Shown here in pieces: positions 14,001-64,000 of a stretch of DNA of 64,000 nt. How positions within the stretch are numbered: position 1 is the stretch's first letter; every line of letters starts with the position of its first letter. This stretch comes from Patagioenas fasciata (Eukaryota > Chordata > Aves > Columbiformes > Columbidae), in contig NC_092526.1 of the NCBI RefSeq assembly GCF_037038585.1, positions 34,919,501 to 34,983,500 on the forward strand, written 5' to 3'. The translations under genes and the position numbers were made by a program. A model generated the notes under the pieces. It was not told where the DNA came from and searched no databases. It saw nothing but the letters and a program-made list of their open reading frames with translations.

Positions 14001-16083
14001 TTTCTCCATCCACAGAACCTTATAGTTCCTGGGCAAACAAAGCCATGACTCTCTTCTGGAGATCTGAAGCAGGGCATGACCAGACTGGTGCCGTCTTCGG
14101 AGGTCAGTTTCTTCTAGTCTCTGATTGTGATGAGCCATTTTAGTAAACTTACCACATAGTCTTTCTTTAAATCTGGCACAAAGTTTGCCAGATTTCTACC
14201 CTTGTTCTGAAGATGGGGAGTCCTAGAGTTAAGGTAAAGGAGGTTACAAACTTCAAAGCAGGACTGAGCTTTGTTTTCTTCTGCAGCTCTAACACCTTTC
14301 TGCAGTGCTGAGAGAGGGAATAATTTGGTCTGAGGCAGAAACCTTGAGCAAGTGTGTATAGCCTGATATTCATCTGCAGCTGAAAAGACTTCCCATGTGG
14401 AAGGCTTAGGCCAGCACAACTGTAGCTCTCAACTTCTCAATGTATTTTGAAAAGTCACCTTTGGATCAGTATTTCAGAGTTGAAATTAGTTGAGATATCA
14501 TGATGGGAGATGGAGATTGCACACCATTGGGTTTCAAAGGAAAAGAGGTTTTTTGTTACTCCTCTGGGCTGAGAATTCTGTCTCTTTGTGGTGGGGGTCT
14601 GTGGAAGGTGGTGTGGTGCTTGGAAGGTCAGGTGCATGTGGAGTCCACCTGAATTGTAACCAAACATCCAGCCTATGTACCAGGTTTTCAGGTTTATGCC
14701 TGAATTGCGGTACTACATGATTCTCTCAGGGCATGCGGTCTTAGTTCAGTGTTGTCTTTGGAGACCTGAGGTGAGATTTTAACTGTTTGTACTGATTTTA
14801 TGTTTTGCAGAGGGTCTATAGCCTTCCTTTCTTCTTTCTCTGCAGGGAGCCATGCTTTTGGAATAGTCTCTTCTCTTTGTGGAACAGGAATGACAGCCCT
14901 GTTTGAAATGCTGTGCTCTTGGCCATTCTTTGAGAGACAGCATTGCTGTACCCTTACAACATTCATTTGTTTTTCCAGGCTTTTGGTGAATTCCACTTTC
15001 CTGAGGTGCTAGGTCTACATGGTCAAATTAAAACCTGTGTTTGAATTGATTAACTGAACCAGTTTATCTTGTTCTCCCTCGTATGAAGTGTGTTTAGGCC
15101 TCAGAAATTATATTTACACAGGGATGCTTGAGCAGAACTGAAGAATGTGCGTTCCTGTGTCTGGGAAGGGATGCTTTTTGCCATACCATGGCAGTATACC
15201 CTGGGAGGCAAGCCAGGGGAAAAAGCTGGAGAGTTGGAAGTGATAGAGTTTGAGTTCACAGCATTAGCTGGTTGCCAGCAGTCCTTTCAGGAAAAGACCC
15301 TTTCCAATATTATTTCGCAAAGTAACATAAAGGGAATTGAAATACTTGCTGTTAACATAAATGAAACTTTGTTCTGTGCTTTGGTGCAAACGAAGTGATG
15401 CTCCTTCAAAGACACTGAGGTCAGTACAGGTATCTAGAGGGCAACTCAAGTGTGTTTGTTTCCAAGGATGACTTGATAACTTTTGGATCCTATAAACTTT
15501 AAATCCACTCTTCAGGTTGCACACACTGACTGTCTTTGTTACAGAAGGGGACAGAGACCTGAGGGATCAGTGTTCGGGTGTTGCATCTACTCTAAGCTTC
15601 TGGTGTGCTGCCAGACCAACTTTTTTCTACGCTGCAGTTGGTGTTCTCTGTGATTGATATGTTTTTTCTTAATATCCTACTTAATTTGTAAACATGCTGG
15701 GTTAGGCTTTGTTCATTGTATAAAAATGTGGTCTGAGGAACTTGTGCCATTCCACCCATCAGAGATGGGAGGGGAATTGAACTGAACAGGTTGGCATATA
15801 AGGCATGTTTTTCTCAAAGCACGTTGACTTGGGGTTCTATCTTGAGTGGGAAAAGAGAGAGGAAAGTCTCTTTGTGGTATCAAATTAGAGAAAATATTTT
15901 CTCTGAATGTTATTTGCACGTTTTGGGAATCAATACTCTTTCCTAATTACTTGTACTGGATTTGAATAACCTCTCCCTTCCAAGGGCACTAAGTGTCCTT
16001 GCTGGTTTTTATCTAGTGAAAGAAATGACGATTGCTCCTCATTTTCTCCCTACACAATGCCCTTTCAGGTTTCTATGGGCACC

Positions 16084-54028
<37,945 letters not shown>

Positions 54029-56000
54029 ATGCAGCTGAAATCCAAGAGCAGCTAGCTGAGCAGGGTAAGCCAGCCCTCTTTAAATCCATTCTCTGACTTG
54101 AATAAGTTATCAGCATTTTTGATCTTAACTTGATATAGCTCTGGAAGTAAAGTCAGTATTAACTATTGATGCTTCTATTGATGTTGTCTAATATTGGGAA
54201 AGAAAGAAGAGATAAATTATCTTTTTTTTCTGAAATGTAGAATTTTCCATCTGATGTTTCTAATGATTTTAGGCATGGTTTAAAATACTTTGGCTTGCTC
54301 CTTTGCCTTTGAAAAACTGTGAATAACCCAAGGTGATGGTTTTTGTGCTGGAGGCCCCCTAGAAAATTAGGAGCTGCTGTGATGGATCCTTTACAGTTTA
54401 ACTCTGAAGAACATAAAACCCAAATAGAAAAGAGATAATTGTGGGTAGGAATAGGGTTTATTTTTCTGTTGTCTGAATAGGGTATTACGGTGGATTGCTA
54501 TGTCTTTCCTGTATGAAGAAGTGCAGGGTGAAGTGTTTACCCGAAGGCTCCAGAACTGCAGTTCAGTGTTTAGTCACGAGCTTAGTGTCTCCTCCTTCAT
54601 CAAGTTCTGTGGAAAAACTGGGATGGAGCCACAGGTTCAGGTGGGATGTGAAAGCCAGGCAGAATATTGGTGGACAGAGAGAACTCCTGTCTTCATTAAA
54701 AGCAGCAAGTTAAGAAGTGCAGCTGTTGATGAGGGTGTTCGGGAATGAGTTGATCAGCCTGAATGTTAGAGCCTGGCTCCTTCTCCCATAGAGAATTTTT
54801 CTGTGAGAACTCACGTGTGTGTCAAACATTCTTTAATCAACTTTCTCACCATTTTTCAGGGATAATTTCATATTCACTTGTCCTGAAGCTCAGTTTAGTT
54901 ATGAATGACTCGCAGCCACCTAGTCAAATCTACAGGGCTCCTCAGTTACTGGGGTTTTTTCTTGGATGCAGTAAACTCCAGGTCACCTAGAGTAGGCTGG
55001 AGTGTAATGGAACTCTGGAGGCCATCTAGTCTAATCTCGCTCAGATCAAAGGTAGCTGCAGTTTGGCTGAAAAATAGGTTGCAGTTCAATAAGAACAGAT
55101 GCAAATTTTACAGTTACCTGGGAATTACTGGCTACACAGGCACAAAATATGGGAAAATCTGATGAGACAGCAGCTCTGCAGAAAAGTAAATCGCTGGTGT
55201 TTTGTTGTCTGTGAGATTTGCAAATCCTCCTGCTGCTTATAGTGCAGTGAATACTCTGTAGGGTACATCTGGTGTTAGTATTAACCTTTGAGGAAGATGG
55301 AGTGTCTGGAACTGTAACAAGACGAACTGAAAGTCTTAACAAAATAGGAGTGAATGAATTACAGTTAGCTAACCTGGGAAGGAAGGTACATGTTTATGAT
55401 GGAGCTCATGGAGATGACTTCTTGTATGTATAATTGGTGTCTTGAAAGGAGACAGTCCCTTTCCAGTTTATGCCTGGTAAACTATCTAGATGGCATCTCA
55501 GTTGTGACCAAACTGGTTTGTGTGTGAGCTGTCCTGATTCTCAAGCTGAGCCTTGGCAGTCCGTGCTACTAATGTCATGGTGTGAACAGAGAGGTTAATG
55601 TCTCACAGGAAGCAGATGTGTATATTATGCTGCCTCATCTGAAAGGGAGTACTTGTATTTTTGCTGACCTTCTTCAATAGGAGATGCTCAACTGGCCATT
55701 CCAGGTACTTTGCATGCAGATGTTTCTTTTGCTTTTGCTTCCTGATGAGTATCTCTGCTACTCTGCTAAGACACCATGTTCTAGACAGGTGCTGCAAAGA
55801 GTTCCTTGGTCCCAAGTGTTGCACGGGACATTCAGTTTGCTGAGCTGATGTCATGAGGATGAAAGAAAAATGTTGAGGTGGGCTGGGATCTCTAAATTTT
55901 TTTCTTTTGCTCACACAGGTGCTGATTCATCAAGAATAATTTCTCTGAGCTGGCAGTAACCACCAAGCACATGGTAACTGATCCACCAGAGTCTGTGTCT
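54029..56000 (+). other. TRPM8: TRPM8 3' UTR region, extent unresolved
   Basis: The 3' UTR must start at 54029. I saw no AATAAA on the plus strand within about 3.5 kb; the first near-consensus is ATTAAA at 57590-57595 and the first AATAAA noticed is at 60570-60575. A strong donor-like CAGG|GTAAGC at 54064/54065 suggests the UTR may be spliced. No convincing downstream exon could be chosen. Confidence 0.4.
54978..55050 (-). mobile_element. Short antisense CR1-like fragment
   Basis: A ggtcacctagagtaggctgg piece abuts aactctggaggccatctagt and ctaatctcgctcagatcaaag, both resembling reverse-complement CR1 3' sequence but in rearranged order. It is old and fragmentary. Confidence 0.5.
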
Positions 56001-57689
56001 CAGCAAGAGTTTCTAGGATTTTTATTTACTTATTTATTTTTAAAACAGCTCTTTTTCCTTGTTGCAAGATGATGGTAAAACATTAAGGTGACTGTTTATC
56101 TCCTGGCAGGATTCCCATATTACCCAAGCTCTCCTTCTTCCTCATCTCCCCTGATGTTCAATGGCAGCAATTAGTCCTTGTCAGCTGCTGTTAAATAGCA
56201 CTCTTAATTCCAGGAGTTCTGCTGCTGCTGCCAAAATCACTTTGCTTTTCAATTTCACTCAAAGGGACCTGTTCATGAGCTTCCTTTAGCCACTAATTGC
56301 TTGTCTTAATGAATCAGTCTCCCTTCCCTCTCCTTCGTGTAGTAGCTAGATCTAGTTTATTACTTGTATGGTGTGTCTGTTAGACCTGCTGAGGTCTGTA
56401 ATGCTGGTGTGCCAGAATGCAACATATTGCAACATCATCCCCAGGAAGAAGGACAGCCTTTGGTCCTACCGTGCACCTACATTTCGGACTCTACATGGAC
56501 AGTGTGGACTTATTCCCACCCTACCTGGAACTGTGCAGCAGTGCAGATGCTTCAGCTGTTACAGCCCTGCATGAGACTGAATTCATCCAGAAAGTGTTTC
56601 CAAAGGCCTTGTGTGCAGTCCTTGCTTGTTTCTTTAGTGGTAATTTGTATACTTGGAACATTGCAATTGAACTTTTTCAAACATCTGTTTGCAGATGTTT
56701 GCATTTTGAAATGAAGAGATTGTTGGTCACCTTTCAATATTGTGATGCATGCTACAGTGAGGTTGTTGCTTTCTGCTTTCTGTCCCAAATAGCAGCTGAA
56801 TTTTGTGGCGATTTGTGTGATATAACTGGATGCATTACCAGCTGAAGGGAAAGCACTACAAATGTCATTTGTTTATCTTGCAAAGCATTGTATACATCTT
56901 CATCCCCAGTGTCCAGGAACAAGCTTCCAAGATGTTTGATTTTGAAGGTTTAGGTATTTTCCTCTTGCTGGCAGTGGTTGTCAAATCCATACTTTGCTGT
57001 GACTTGCAGCCGGTCTGAGAGCTGTCAGGCAGAATACATGGGTGCCACATGGTGTCCCCAGGTGAGTAGTTAGGTAGGTGTAAAGGGAATTTCTCCTGAA
57101 GCGGAACGCTCCCCAGGTGAATCACCTTGACCAGTGCAAATACAGCCATCTGCTGCCTGGCTACAAACTAAAGCTGGCGTGTAGGCCTGCCTGTGTGCAC
57201 AAGAGCATGTTCCAGTCCACATCTGCTGTGAAATATTTGTTGGTCCAAGACAATGAAGACAAGACCATTCTGTGCGTTTTGGTGTTTGCTGCAGTACAGG
57301 GATATGAAGCGCTGTTGTACGTGGGGAATGTTTCTACTTTGGGGTGCAACTGATTGAGGTGTAGCTTACTGACTGAGGAGGCCAGCACATGCATGTGTTG
57401 TTTACTGGAGGTGCTGCTGCTCTTGTCTTTGTAGCTGAAAATTGAATAGATTTACAAGAAAAACCATGATTGAGGGCTTATCAGAAGGGTCACTGCTCTT
57501 TTTTGCTGCTTCACATGACGTGACTTTAGTGTATGCTGTGCTTTTACAGAATCCTGGGGGATACAGTGTGTGCAAATATGTGTTTTCCCATTAAAAAGTT
57601 TATAAAGGACTCAGACTTTCATTGACTTCTGTGGCAGCTTGCATCATAAATTACTGAGACAAGTTTTCTTTCTAGAAGTTATTTCTTCC
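56001..57689. other. 3' flank, nothing recognised
   Basis: This stretch has no recognised repeat or gene. The longest plus-strand open frame (56417-56845, 142 codons) has no family resemblance, no splice support and no codon pattern I would trust, so it is not called. Confidence 0.5.
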
Positions 57690-57910
57690 TATGTCGTTGA
57701 TGTTGTATCTGCCAATGCCACCAAACTGGATGGTGAAGTGAACATGTCAGAAGGGAGAGCATGGGCAGGCTGGAAGAGCTGGGCTAGCAAGAGTAGTACG
57801 AACTTGAACAAAGACAAGTGCAAAATCCTGTACCTGAAATGACGTAACCAAAGAGCCCAGTACAGGCTGGGATCTGTGTGGCTGGGGAGCAGCCTTGCTG
57901 GGAGTGATAT
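57690..57910 (+). mobile_element. LINE (CR1-type) reverse-transcriptase relic
   Basis: Read in sense, the frame gives ATKLDGEVNMSEG, then STNLNKDKCKILYLK, a TGA stop, and QRAQYRLGSVWLGSSLAG. The order TKL-G...FNK-KC-VLHLG...QYRLG...SS-AEKDLGV is the conserved C-terminal part of CR1-type RT proteins. The reading frame is broken and the copy is inactive. Confidence 0.7.
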
Positions 57911-59092
57911 GGGGTTGTTTTTTCTCTCTTGACTGGAGGCAGGAGTTCAGAGCTGTGAAGAAAACAGCAGTTTACATTTGCAGAGGGCCTGGGGCTTTAA
58001 GTCTGAACCTACACCTGGAAATACACTTGGAGAAGAGCTCAAATGCCTGTTCTGAAAGGACCATAAGTAATTCACTCTTGCCAAGGTTTAAGTGTGTGTT
58101 GGTTTTGGTTTTGTTTTTGTTTTTTTTTTTTCCCAAGCAAACTACTCATTTGGGTCAATGCTTTTGGAGGAAAGGGGGTGTTTTCCCAAGGGAAGTGCTT
58201 CCTAAAAAGTTTCCAGTGGGTTAGATATAGCTGTCTCTTTTGGATCTCACTATACTTCTTCCACTCCTTCTGGTCCAATGCTGTTCAATAGGGCAGGGGA
58301 AGGGAGAAGGCTTTTCACAGTTGTTGCTGTGAAAAGCAGACTGTGGTTCTCCCTGCAGCTACACAGACCAGCTCTGAATGTGCTCCATCCCAAGCACCTG
58401 CCAGCAGGGTCTGATGCCCACCTCTCAGCTGAGGTCTGAGCAGGAGCATCTCTCTCCAGCTGAGAGCCCCAAACAAAGCGGAGTACACAACCCCTGGCAC
58501 CACAGAAGGAATCTTGCTGGGTGAAATGACTGCTTTGTTCTCAGTGAGTTATTCAACATGAAATACACCGTCTTGGTGGCTGGCTAGCTCCTGGGACATG
58601 GTCAGTTCAGTGCAGCAGTGAGAGCTGTGAATTAAAAGGCCTTTACTCACCTGCCCACACACATCTTGTCAGTAGGCTTTTTTAATCCATGGCACTATGC
58701 ATTTACCTGATTTTTGTTGCTGTGTCCCAAGAGGTGATGGATGTAGCCTACCTTTTATTTCCTTTACATGCTAATATAAGCTGGGGATGCATTTCTTTTG
58801 TCATGATAGTCTAGTGCCTCATCTCTTTAGGCCTGTGCTGCCTCTTCTGTGCAGATGGAGATGGTTGCAAACAGATGGAGAGCTAGTTGCAGTGTCTTGG
58901 TGGAAGCTGCTCTGGCCCAGAGCTGGCACAGAACGGAGCTAATGGGCCATGCACTTTGGAAAGTCCTTCTCTGTATGGCACAGTCTGATTTTAACGTGTC
59001 CCTGGCCGCCGGGAAGGCTTCAGAGGTTTGGCTCTGAAAGCTTCTTGCTAATTGACCCTTTCTGTACATCTTGGTGAATTAGGCAGGCATTA

Positions 59093-59374
59093 GTTTGTTC
59101 AGCTTGGAGAAGAGGAAACTGAGAAGAGACTTCATCGTGGTCTACAGGTTTAGATTGGATGTTAGGGAAAAGTTCTTCACCCAGAGGGTTCTGGAGCACT
59201 GGAACAGACTCCCCAGGGAGGTGTCACGGTCCTAGCCTGAACAGGGTTCAAGGAGTGATTGGCCAACACACTCAGACACATGGTGTGAACTGTGGGGTTG
59301 TCATATGCAGGGACATGAGTTGGACTCTATGATCCTTGTGGGTCCCTTCTATCTCAGGACATTCTATGATTTTA
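59093..59374 (+). mobile_element. CR1 LINE 3' fragment, sense
   Basis: The longest CR1 copy in the window, about 280 nt: it begins gtttgttcagcttggagaag, continues through ggtttagattggatgttagg, a ggaacagactccccagg block and gagttggactctatgatcct, and ends acattctatgatttta. It is downstream of TRPM8. Confidence 0.92.
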
Positions 59375-61810
59375 GGCAGCAGTTGCTGCTGTGCATTAGC
59401 AGACTTGAAAATTGGGGCATCTTCTTGAACGAGCACATCTTGGACATCCTGAAAGGAGCTGTTTGCTCTTCTCTGTTGATCTGTGAGGGTTTGTCTGGTT
59501 TCAGAATGACATGAGGCTGTTCTGGGAATGGGAGAGGGGGTACTACATGTACACAAGTTGGCCTTTAGACAGCCAGTCCTGTCATCCTGGGTCCCAGCAA
59601 AACCTCCTGTATGCACATGGGGATGCTGGTCAAGCCTGGGCTGTCCTGGAACCTGCAGCAGCTGATCTTAAACTTGTATGGATGTCTACATGTCAAGTAC
59701 AATGACATTCCTTCAGATACTTTTCAGGATATACCTGTCCTGCCAGGTCTCCCCAGACTGAGGGATGCCTTACATATCTTGTGGTACAAGTTGTTTTCCT
59801 GTGGAAATGTCCTACATCTGTCCCCAGGGCTGGGGACCCTAATATGGAATGGAGAACCACAGGGCAATGGATCAGACTGTAACTTGTGGTCAGGAGGGAC
59901 ACGTGTGCTGCTGGAGTCTGCTGCAGGAATGCCGGCATAAAAGCAGTGCTTGGCTGTTGTAAATAAGCCCATCTGTGTTTCCTTATGAAGGAGGTGGCTA
60001 ACATGTTTTTGCCTCTGGCTGTCTCCTTTTCCATTACTAATTTGCTTTTAAACGTTGGTATGATACTGTCTCAAGGCAACTTTATGTCAAGTTGTTTTCC
60101 TGTATCCCAAATATAAGTGGGTAGTAGCTCTTGCTCTATGCCATTCCTGTTATTTGTTTTATGTAGGATGTTAATGTACTTCCAATAACAACGTTGTAAA
60201 ACTGTCATCGAAGAAACATGCAAATCTAATAATCTCCCTGTTGATTTATGATATGAGTTTTCTGCTATCAGGAAATCTTTCTTGTGGAAAGGAATATTAA
60301 TGAGATCGTCTAAAATGCCCTTTTTTTTTTTTTTAACAAGAATTTATTTGCTTAAAAGATGTAGATTTGCTCTTCATGGTAAATAGCTGAAGAACGTCAT
60401 GTTTAATCTGCAATGTGGGCTTGGTCTGGGAGACACTAAAATGACATACGGTAAAAAAATAATTGGCTCAGGCAAGGAGATATGAGTAAGTGGAGGTTGA
60501 AAGCATTCTGCTTGCCTAGGCTGGTGCCTGGTATGCAGGTATTGTGAAAAAGGATTTATGTCATTTAGAAATAAATCATGGACCATAATTAAACCTTGAT
60601 TGCAATAAATTTGCTTGCTGTGAAATCTTGGATTCATAAATACAGGATGATTTCAGCAGGAGCAAAAATGCAGAAAGAGGTTGTAAGCACGTTTGACATT
60701 TACACATTTGACAGCTTACACATTTTTGTAGCACAGTATTGACTGCAGCAGAACTGCTAGAGGTGAAATGTTTCTTGGTTTCTACAGCGTGCCTCATTTG
60801 TCTGGAGTGCACCCAGTTGCTAAAATAAAGGGCTGATTTATAATGAATAATTTATTCATAAGCTTCATCAATCTTTCCTTTTCTGCTCACAAAATAGTGA
60901 GCAAATAGTTGCTATTTCTAAGAGTTTTTATTTGGATATTAGAAATATTTTTTCCTTTGTGTCTGGTATCGGTGTAGAATTTGAACTATTAAGCATTCGG
61001 GATGGTTGTTCAGTGCTTTTACTTGGCTTGTATTTGTGTGTCAGTGGGGTCCTAGTGCTTGTGCTGGAACATAACAGTAAAACTTCATCTCTGTAAATAT
61101 TTGCTGGTGGGCTTAGACTGGGAACACTTGATAGGTGACCCCCACAAATGTCGTCTTCAAGGAAGTGAAGTGTTCAGGCTTTGCTGGAACTGTACTTATC
61201 TAGAAGTAGCTGCTTAGGATAACTTTTGTTTTGAGAGCTGTGGCAGCATTATTACCTGAAAGACCTTGCCTCTTACCTTTCAGAAATCTCCACCTAAAAG
61301 CAAGGAAAAACCCAAAAGCTTGCTTCAAGCACTTAAAGTGGTCAGTGAGACATCAACTGTAAAATCCACAAATCCAAAGACAATGATCCTTACCCATTCT
61401 ATAATTTTCTACACTGTTTTGGCTTTCTGGAGTTTGATGCACCAATACTTGAATGCTAGGAACTGCTGCTGTTGGTGATGACTTTGCTATTCCAGTCAGT
61501 GAACCCTCAAGAGGCAGAGGAACTCCAATGCTACTAGACTGTTGAATCAGGAAGTACTTAATGCTTCAGGACCACTGCTGATGTCACTTTTAGAGTTGGC
61601 TTATCCATATTAATGTATATTTTTGCACTTTGTGCCAGTGCTATGTGACTGCATTTTGTTAGCATGAATGCCCTTAGGATATTTGTTCTTGTGCTCAGTA
61701 CATCAGGAAAGTAATTGTATTTTTTATATAGGGCTGACCATTGCAATCAGGTTTTTCTGCTAAATGTAGCCACTCAGGAAACAGAGCTGATATTACACAG
61801 CTGGTGGTGG
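59375..61810. other. 3' flank, nothing recognised apart from a cryptic exon candidate
   Basis: Unique-looking AT-rich sequence with AATAAA sites at 60570 and nearby. One acceptor-plus-open-frame candidate at 61284 is discussed under findings. No gene is assigned. Confidence 0.5.
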
Positions 61811-62309
61811 ATTACAATGAATGCCAGTGTGGCCAGTTCACCCCAGCTGGCAGCTGAGCCCTTATCCAGTTACTTGATCACCCTGTCCCCAGTGAGATGA
61901 GAGAGGAAATGGGAAAGGGCAAAAGCCAGAAAAATATCCTAAAGAAAGAAAAATAGCGATGCAAAAGCAGTCACAACCAGCCCAACCAGTCCCTGAGCAA
62001 TGGCTACTTTGGAAAAACTCCTTCATTTTTATTGTGGAGCATGGTATCAGATGGCATGGAACAACATCCCTTTGGTCACTTCGAGTCAGTTGTCCTGGTT
62101 GTGTCCCCAGTCTCTTTTGCACCCCTAGCCCACTTGCTGTGGGGGTCAGGATGAAAAGCAGATAAGTCCTTGATGTTGTGCAAGCACTACTCAGCAATAG
62201 CTGAAACACCTGTGTGTTCCCAACACTCTGTTAGCTCTTAATCTGAAACACAGTACTGTGCCAGCTGCTATGAAGAATACCAACTCTATCCCAGTCAGAC
62301 CCAGTACAG
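61811..62309 (-). mobile_element. Avian ERV LTR remnant (solo, decayed)
   Basis: Several blocks match a widespread avian endogenous-retrovirus LTR from memory: ggcagctgagccc, a gatgagagaggaaa...gggcaaaag block, ggtatcagatggcatggaac, ctttggtcact, gtgcaagcactactcagcaa, ccagctgctatgaagaa and aactctatcccagtcagacc. The plus-strand copy ends near ccagtaca, so the LTR probably starts with TG on the minus strand. No internal retroviral coding sequence is visible next to it. Boundaries and family are approximate. Confidence 0.65.
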
Positions 62310-64000
62310 CAAGTTACAATTTGGAACAGCAAGCTATGCATTTAAATAAATTTGGCAAAGTAGTTAAATACCTAGGAAGAGGCTGAAGGTGGTGAAGAGT
62401 TCATTTGGAAATGGTTGCTCAGTTTGTCTGGAAGCAGAGTTGGAGAAGGTGGTGAATGATGCTTGAAGATGCTGACAGTTGCTTGCAGGTTAACTTTTGC
62501 AAGGTTATTGCAAAATTAAATCAAGGATTTCACAGGCTTGCTGCAAGTGTAAATGGAGGAAGTAATATTGCAGTAGCTCTATGAACCAGTCAGGATCAGT
62601 TAGCCTTGCTTTGTAGACTGGGTGCAAAAGCTGTGGTGCATGATAGGCAACTCAGATTCAATCCCTGTTTGTGTGGTGCTGTGCCAGGAGGTGGGTTTTT
62701 AAGCTTTTATGTTCATGTATGTATGAGGAGGGTTGATGAAAAAAGTAGAACTACAATAAGTTAAGACAGTGCTGCAAAGTCTTTGTTTCAGAAGAGAGGT
62801 GATTGAGCAAAGTGCCTGCTGATAATGATCAACCAGGACCTCCTCTGTGTCCCCAGGTGTGCCATGGGGTACAGGTGTTTATCAGCAGTGGTCCCCTTTG
62901 CTGTGAACTTGCTGTCTAGGTTTATGGTGAGCCTGTTCTGTGGCCCCTCCCCAGGACATGAGCCTGTGGCTGGCTTGGGTGATTTTTGCTTGTGCTATAC
63001 TGACAGATAATGTGGAGGGCTGTGGCAGGTGATTGGTGGCTTCACTGATCAGGTTTTTTCTGCTGTGGTTCAATCCTGAAGCTGCCTTGCTCTACAAATC
63101 TACGATGAGATGCACATAAGAGGTGCAGCAGCAATTCTTCATACTGTTTCTTTCTTTCATGTGGGTGTAGGTAATCGCCACTGAACTGAGAAGCAGGGTT
63201 ATCCTTGTTGCAGGAAGGACCAACACGCACGGGGGCCAAGTGGTCCAGGGAGTCTATCAAAAAGGAGGATCTGAGCTGTGGAGAGCAGCTGGCCAGCATT
63301 GTGGTCTGTCTGCATCACACCATACTCTGTGTCTTGTTACTTTTACACAGGATTAGCACTCTGCTTCAGTTGGCAGCCAGGACACTTGCTCCTTGCTGGG
63401 GATAACCATCTCAGTAATGGTGGGCAGGAGCAGGTGGCAGTGCAGGTAGAAGATGGCAGCTGGAACTGGAGTATATTCCTGCCAATAGGGAATCACTTAT
63501 TGAACAAGACTTCCTGAAGCTGAGATGTGCTCCCAGTGGGGAATACTTAATGTAAAAATTAACAGTACATTTTAGGCTGCTTGGGGTTCACTTTTGTAAG
63601 GAGAACATGACCAGCTGTGGATGATCCCCTGAATAGTCTGGGTTTGGGGTGTGTCAGAGAGGAGAGAGGCTTTATCCTAGCTTTAGGCTTTAATTCATTT
63701 GGTTGTAAAATGTGAGTTTAGGTAGACTGGATTTAATGTTAAAATTGGGCTGATAATACTTTTTCTGAGAGCAGTGTGCATGGGGTCAGAGTTGATTCAC
63801 CTGTGTGACCATCAGCAATTCACAGTGAAAACTGCCAGCAGATGTGCATGACAAGTCCCTTTTGGGCTGTTTCATTTAAGCATTTGTCAGATGCCCGAGC
63901 ACAGCCCTTGAAATAACTGATAAAACTAATTGCTCAGAGTAATTAAATGAGTCTTACTTAATAAAAATACACCACTTTGCATCTTTTCAACAGAGAGGAC
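62310..64000. other. 3' flank to window end, nothing recognised
   Basis: No gene or repeat was recognised. In human SPP2 follows TRPM8, but no SPP2-like (cystatin-fold secreted phosphoprotein) exon was seen before the window ends. Confidence 0.5.

Larger units (their letters stand above)
1..16068. other. Upstream flank, no recognised gene
   Basis: No open frame here could be assigned to a known family. It holds short low-complexity tracts: an (AAT)n array near 8.0 kb, poly-T near 13.9 kb and several A/T runs. On the minus strand there are a few coding-like fragments, near 5.1-5.3, 7.2-8.7, 10.6-10.9 and 12.6-12.8 kb, listed under findings. The TRPM8 promoter and any 5' non-coding exon must lie here or further upstream, but I could not place them: no CpG-rich block or convincing first exon is visible. 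Confidence 0.6.

Noticed and set aside
56417..56845. 142-codon plus-strand ORF in the 3' flank
   Set aside because: No recognisable domain, start context or splice support. A frame this long is expected by chance in a 64-kb window.

Overview
This window is avian nuclear DNA and holds one gene that can be annotated with confidence: TRPM8, the cold- and menthol-gated cation channel. The gene is on the plus strand, with 24 coding exons between about 16.07 and 54.03 kb. A bird source is inferred from several CR1 LINE fragments, an avian-type ERV LTR remnant, and channel residues typical of bird TRPM8, notably alanine at the icilin-determining position. The species cannot be named from the sequence alone.

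Layout: 1-16068 is upstream flank with no recognised gene. It holds several minus-strand coding-like fragments that I could not identify. In human, HJURP lies head-to-head with TRPM8, so a diverged or decayed neighbour is possible but unproven. 16069-54028 is TRPM8. Joining the exons in phase gives 1095 codons plus a stop from the ATG at 16084, exactly the length of human TRPM8 from its Met10. All residue numbers below use that Met as 1, so human numbering is plus 9. Exons 1-14 encode the cytosolic TRPM homology (MHR) regions, exons 15-20 encode S1-S6 with the pore in exons 19-20, and exons 21-24 encode the TRP helix and C-terminal coiled coil. 54029-64000 is 3' flank, with CR1 pieces, a LINE reverse-transcriptase relic and an LTR remnant but no recognised gene.

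Every exon joins without a frameshift or premature stop, so the gene looks intact. The splicing is not wholly ordinary. Intron 9 must use a GC donor. Intron 19, inside the pore region, is only 237 nt and has a poor GTACCT donor. Intron 23 holds a plausible alternative terminal exon with its own AATAAA. A strong donor lies 36 nt after the stop codon. I found no new multi-gene system. The most useful observations are these splice features and the ligand-site and pore substitutions.
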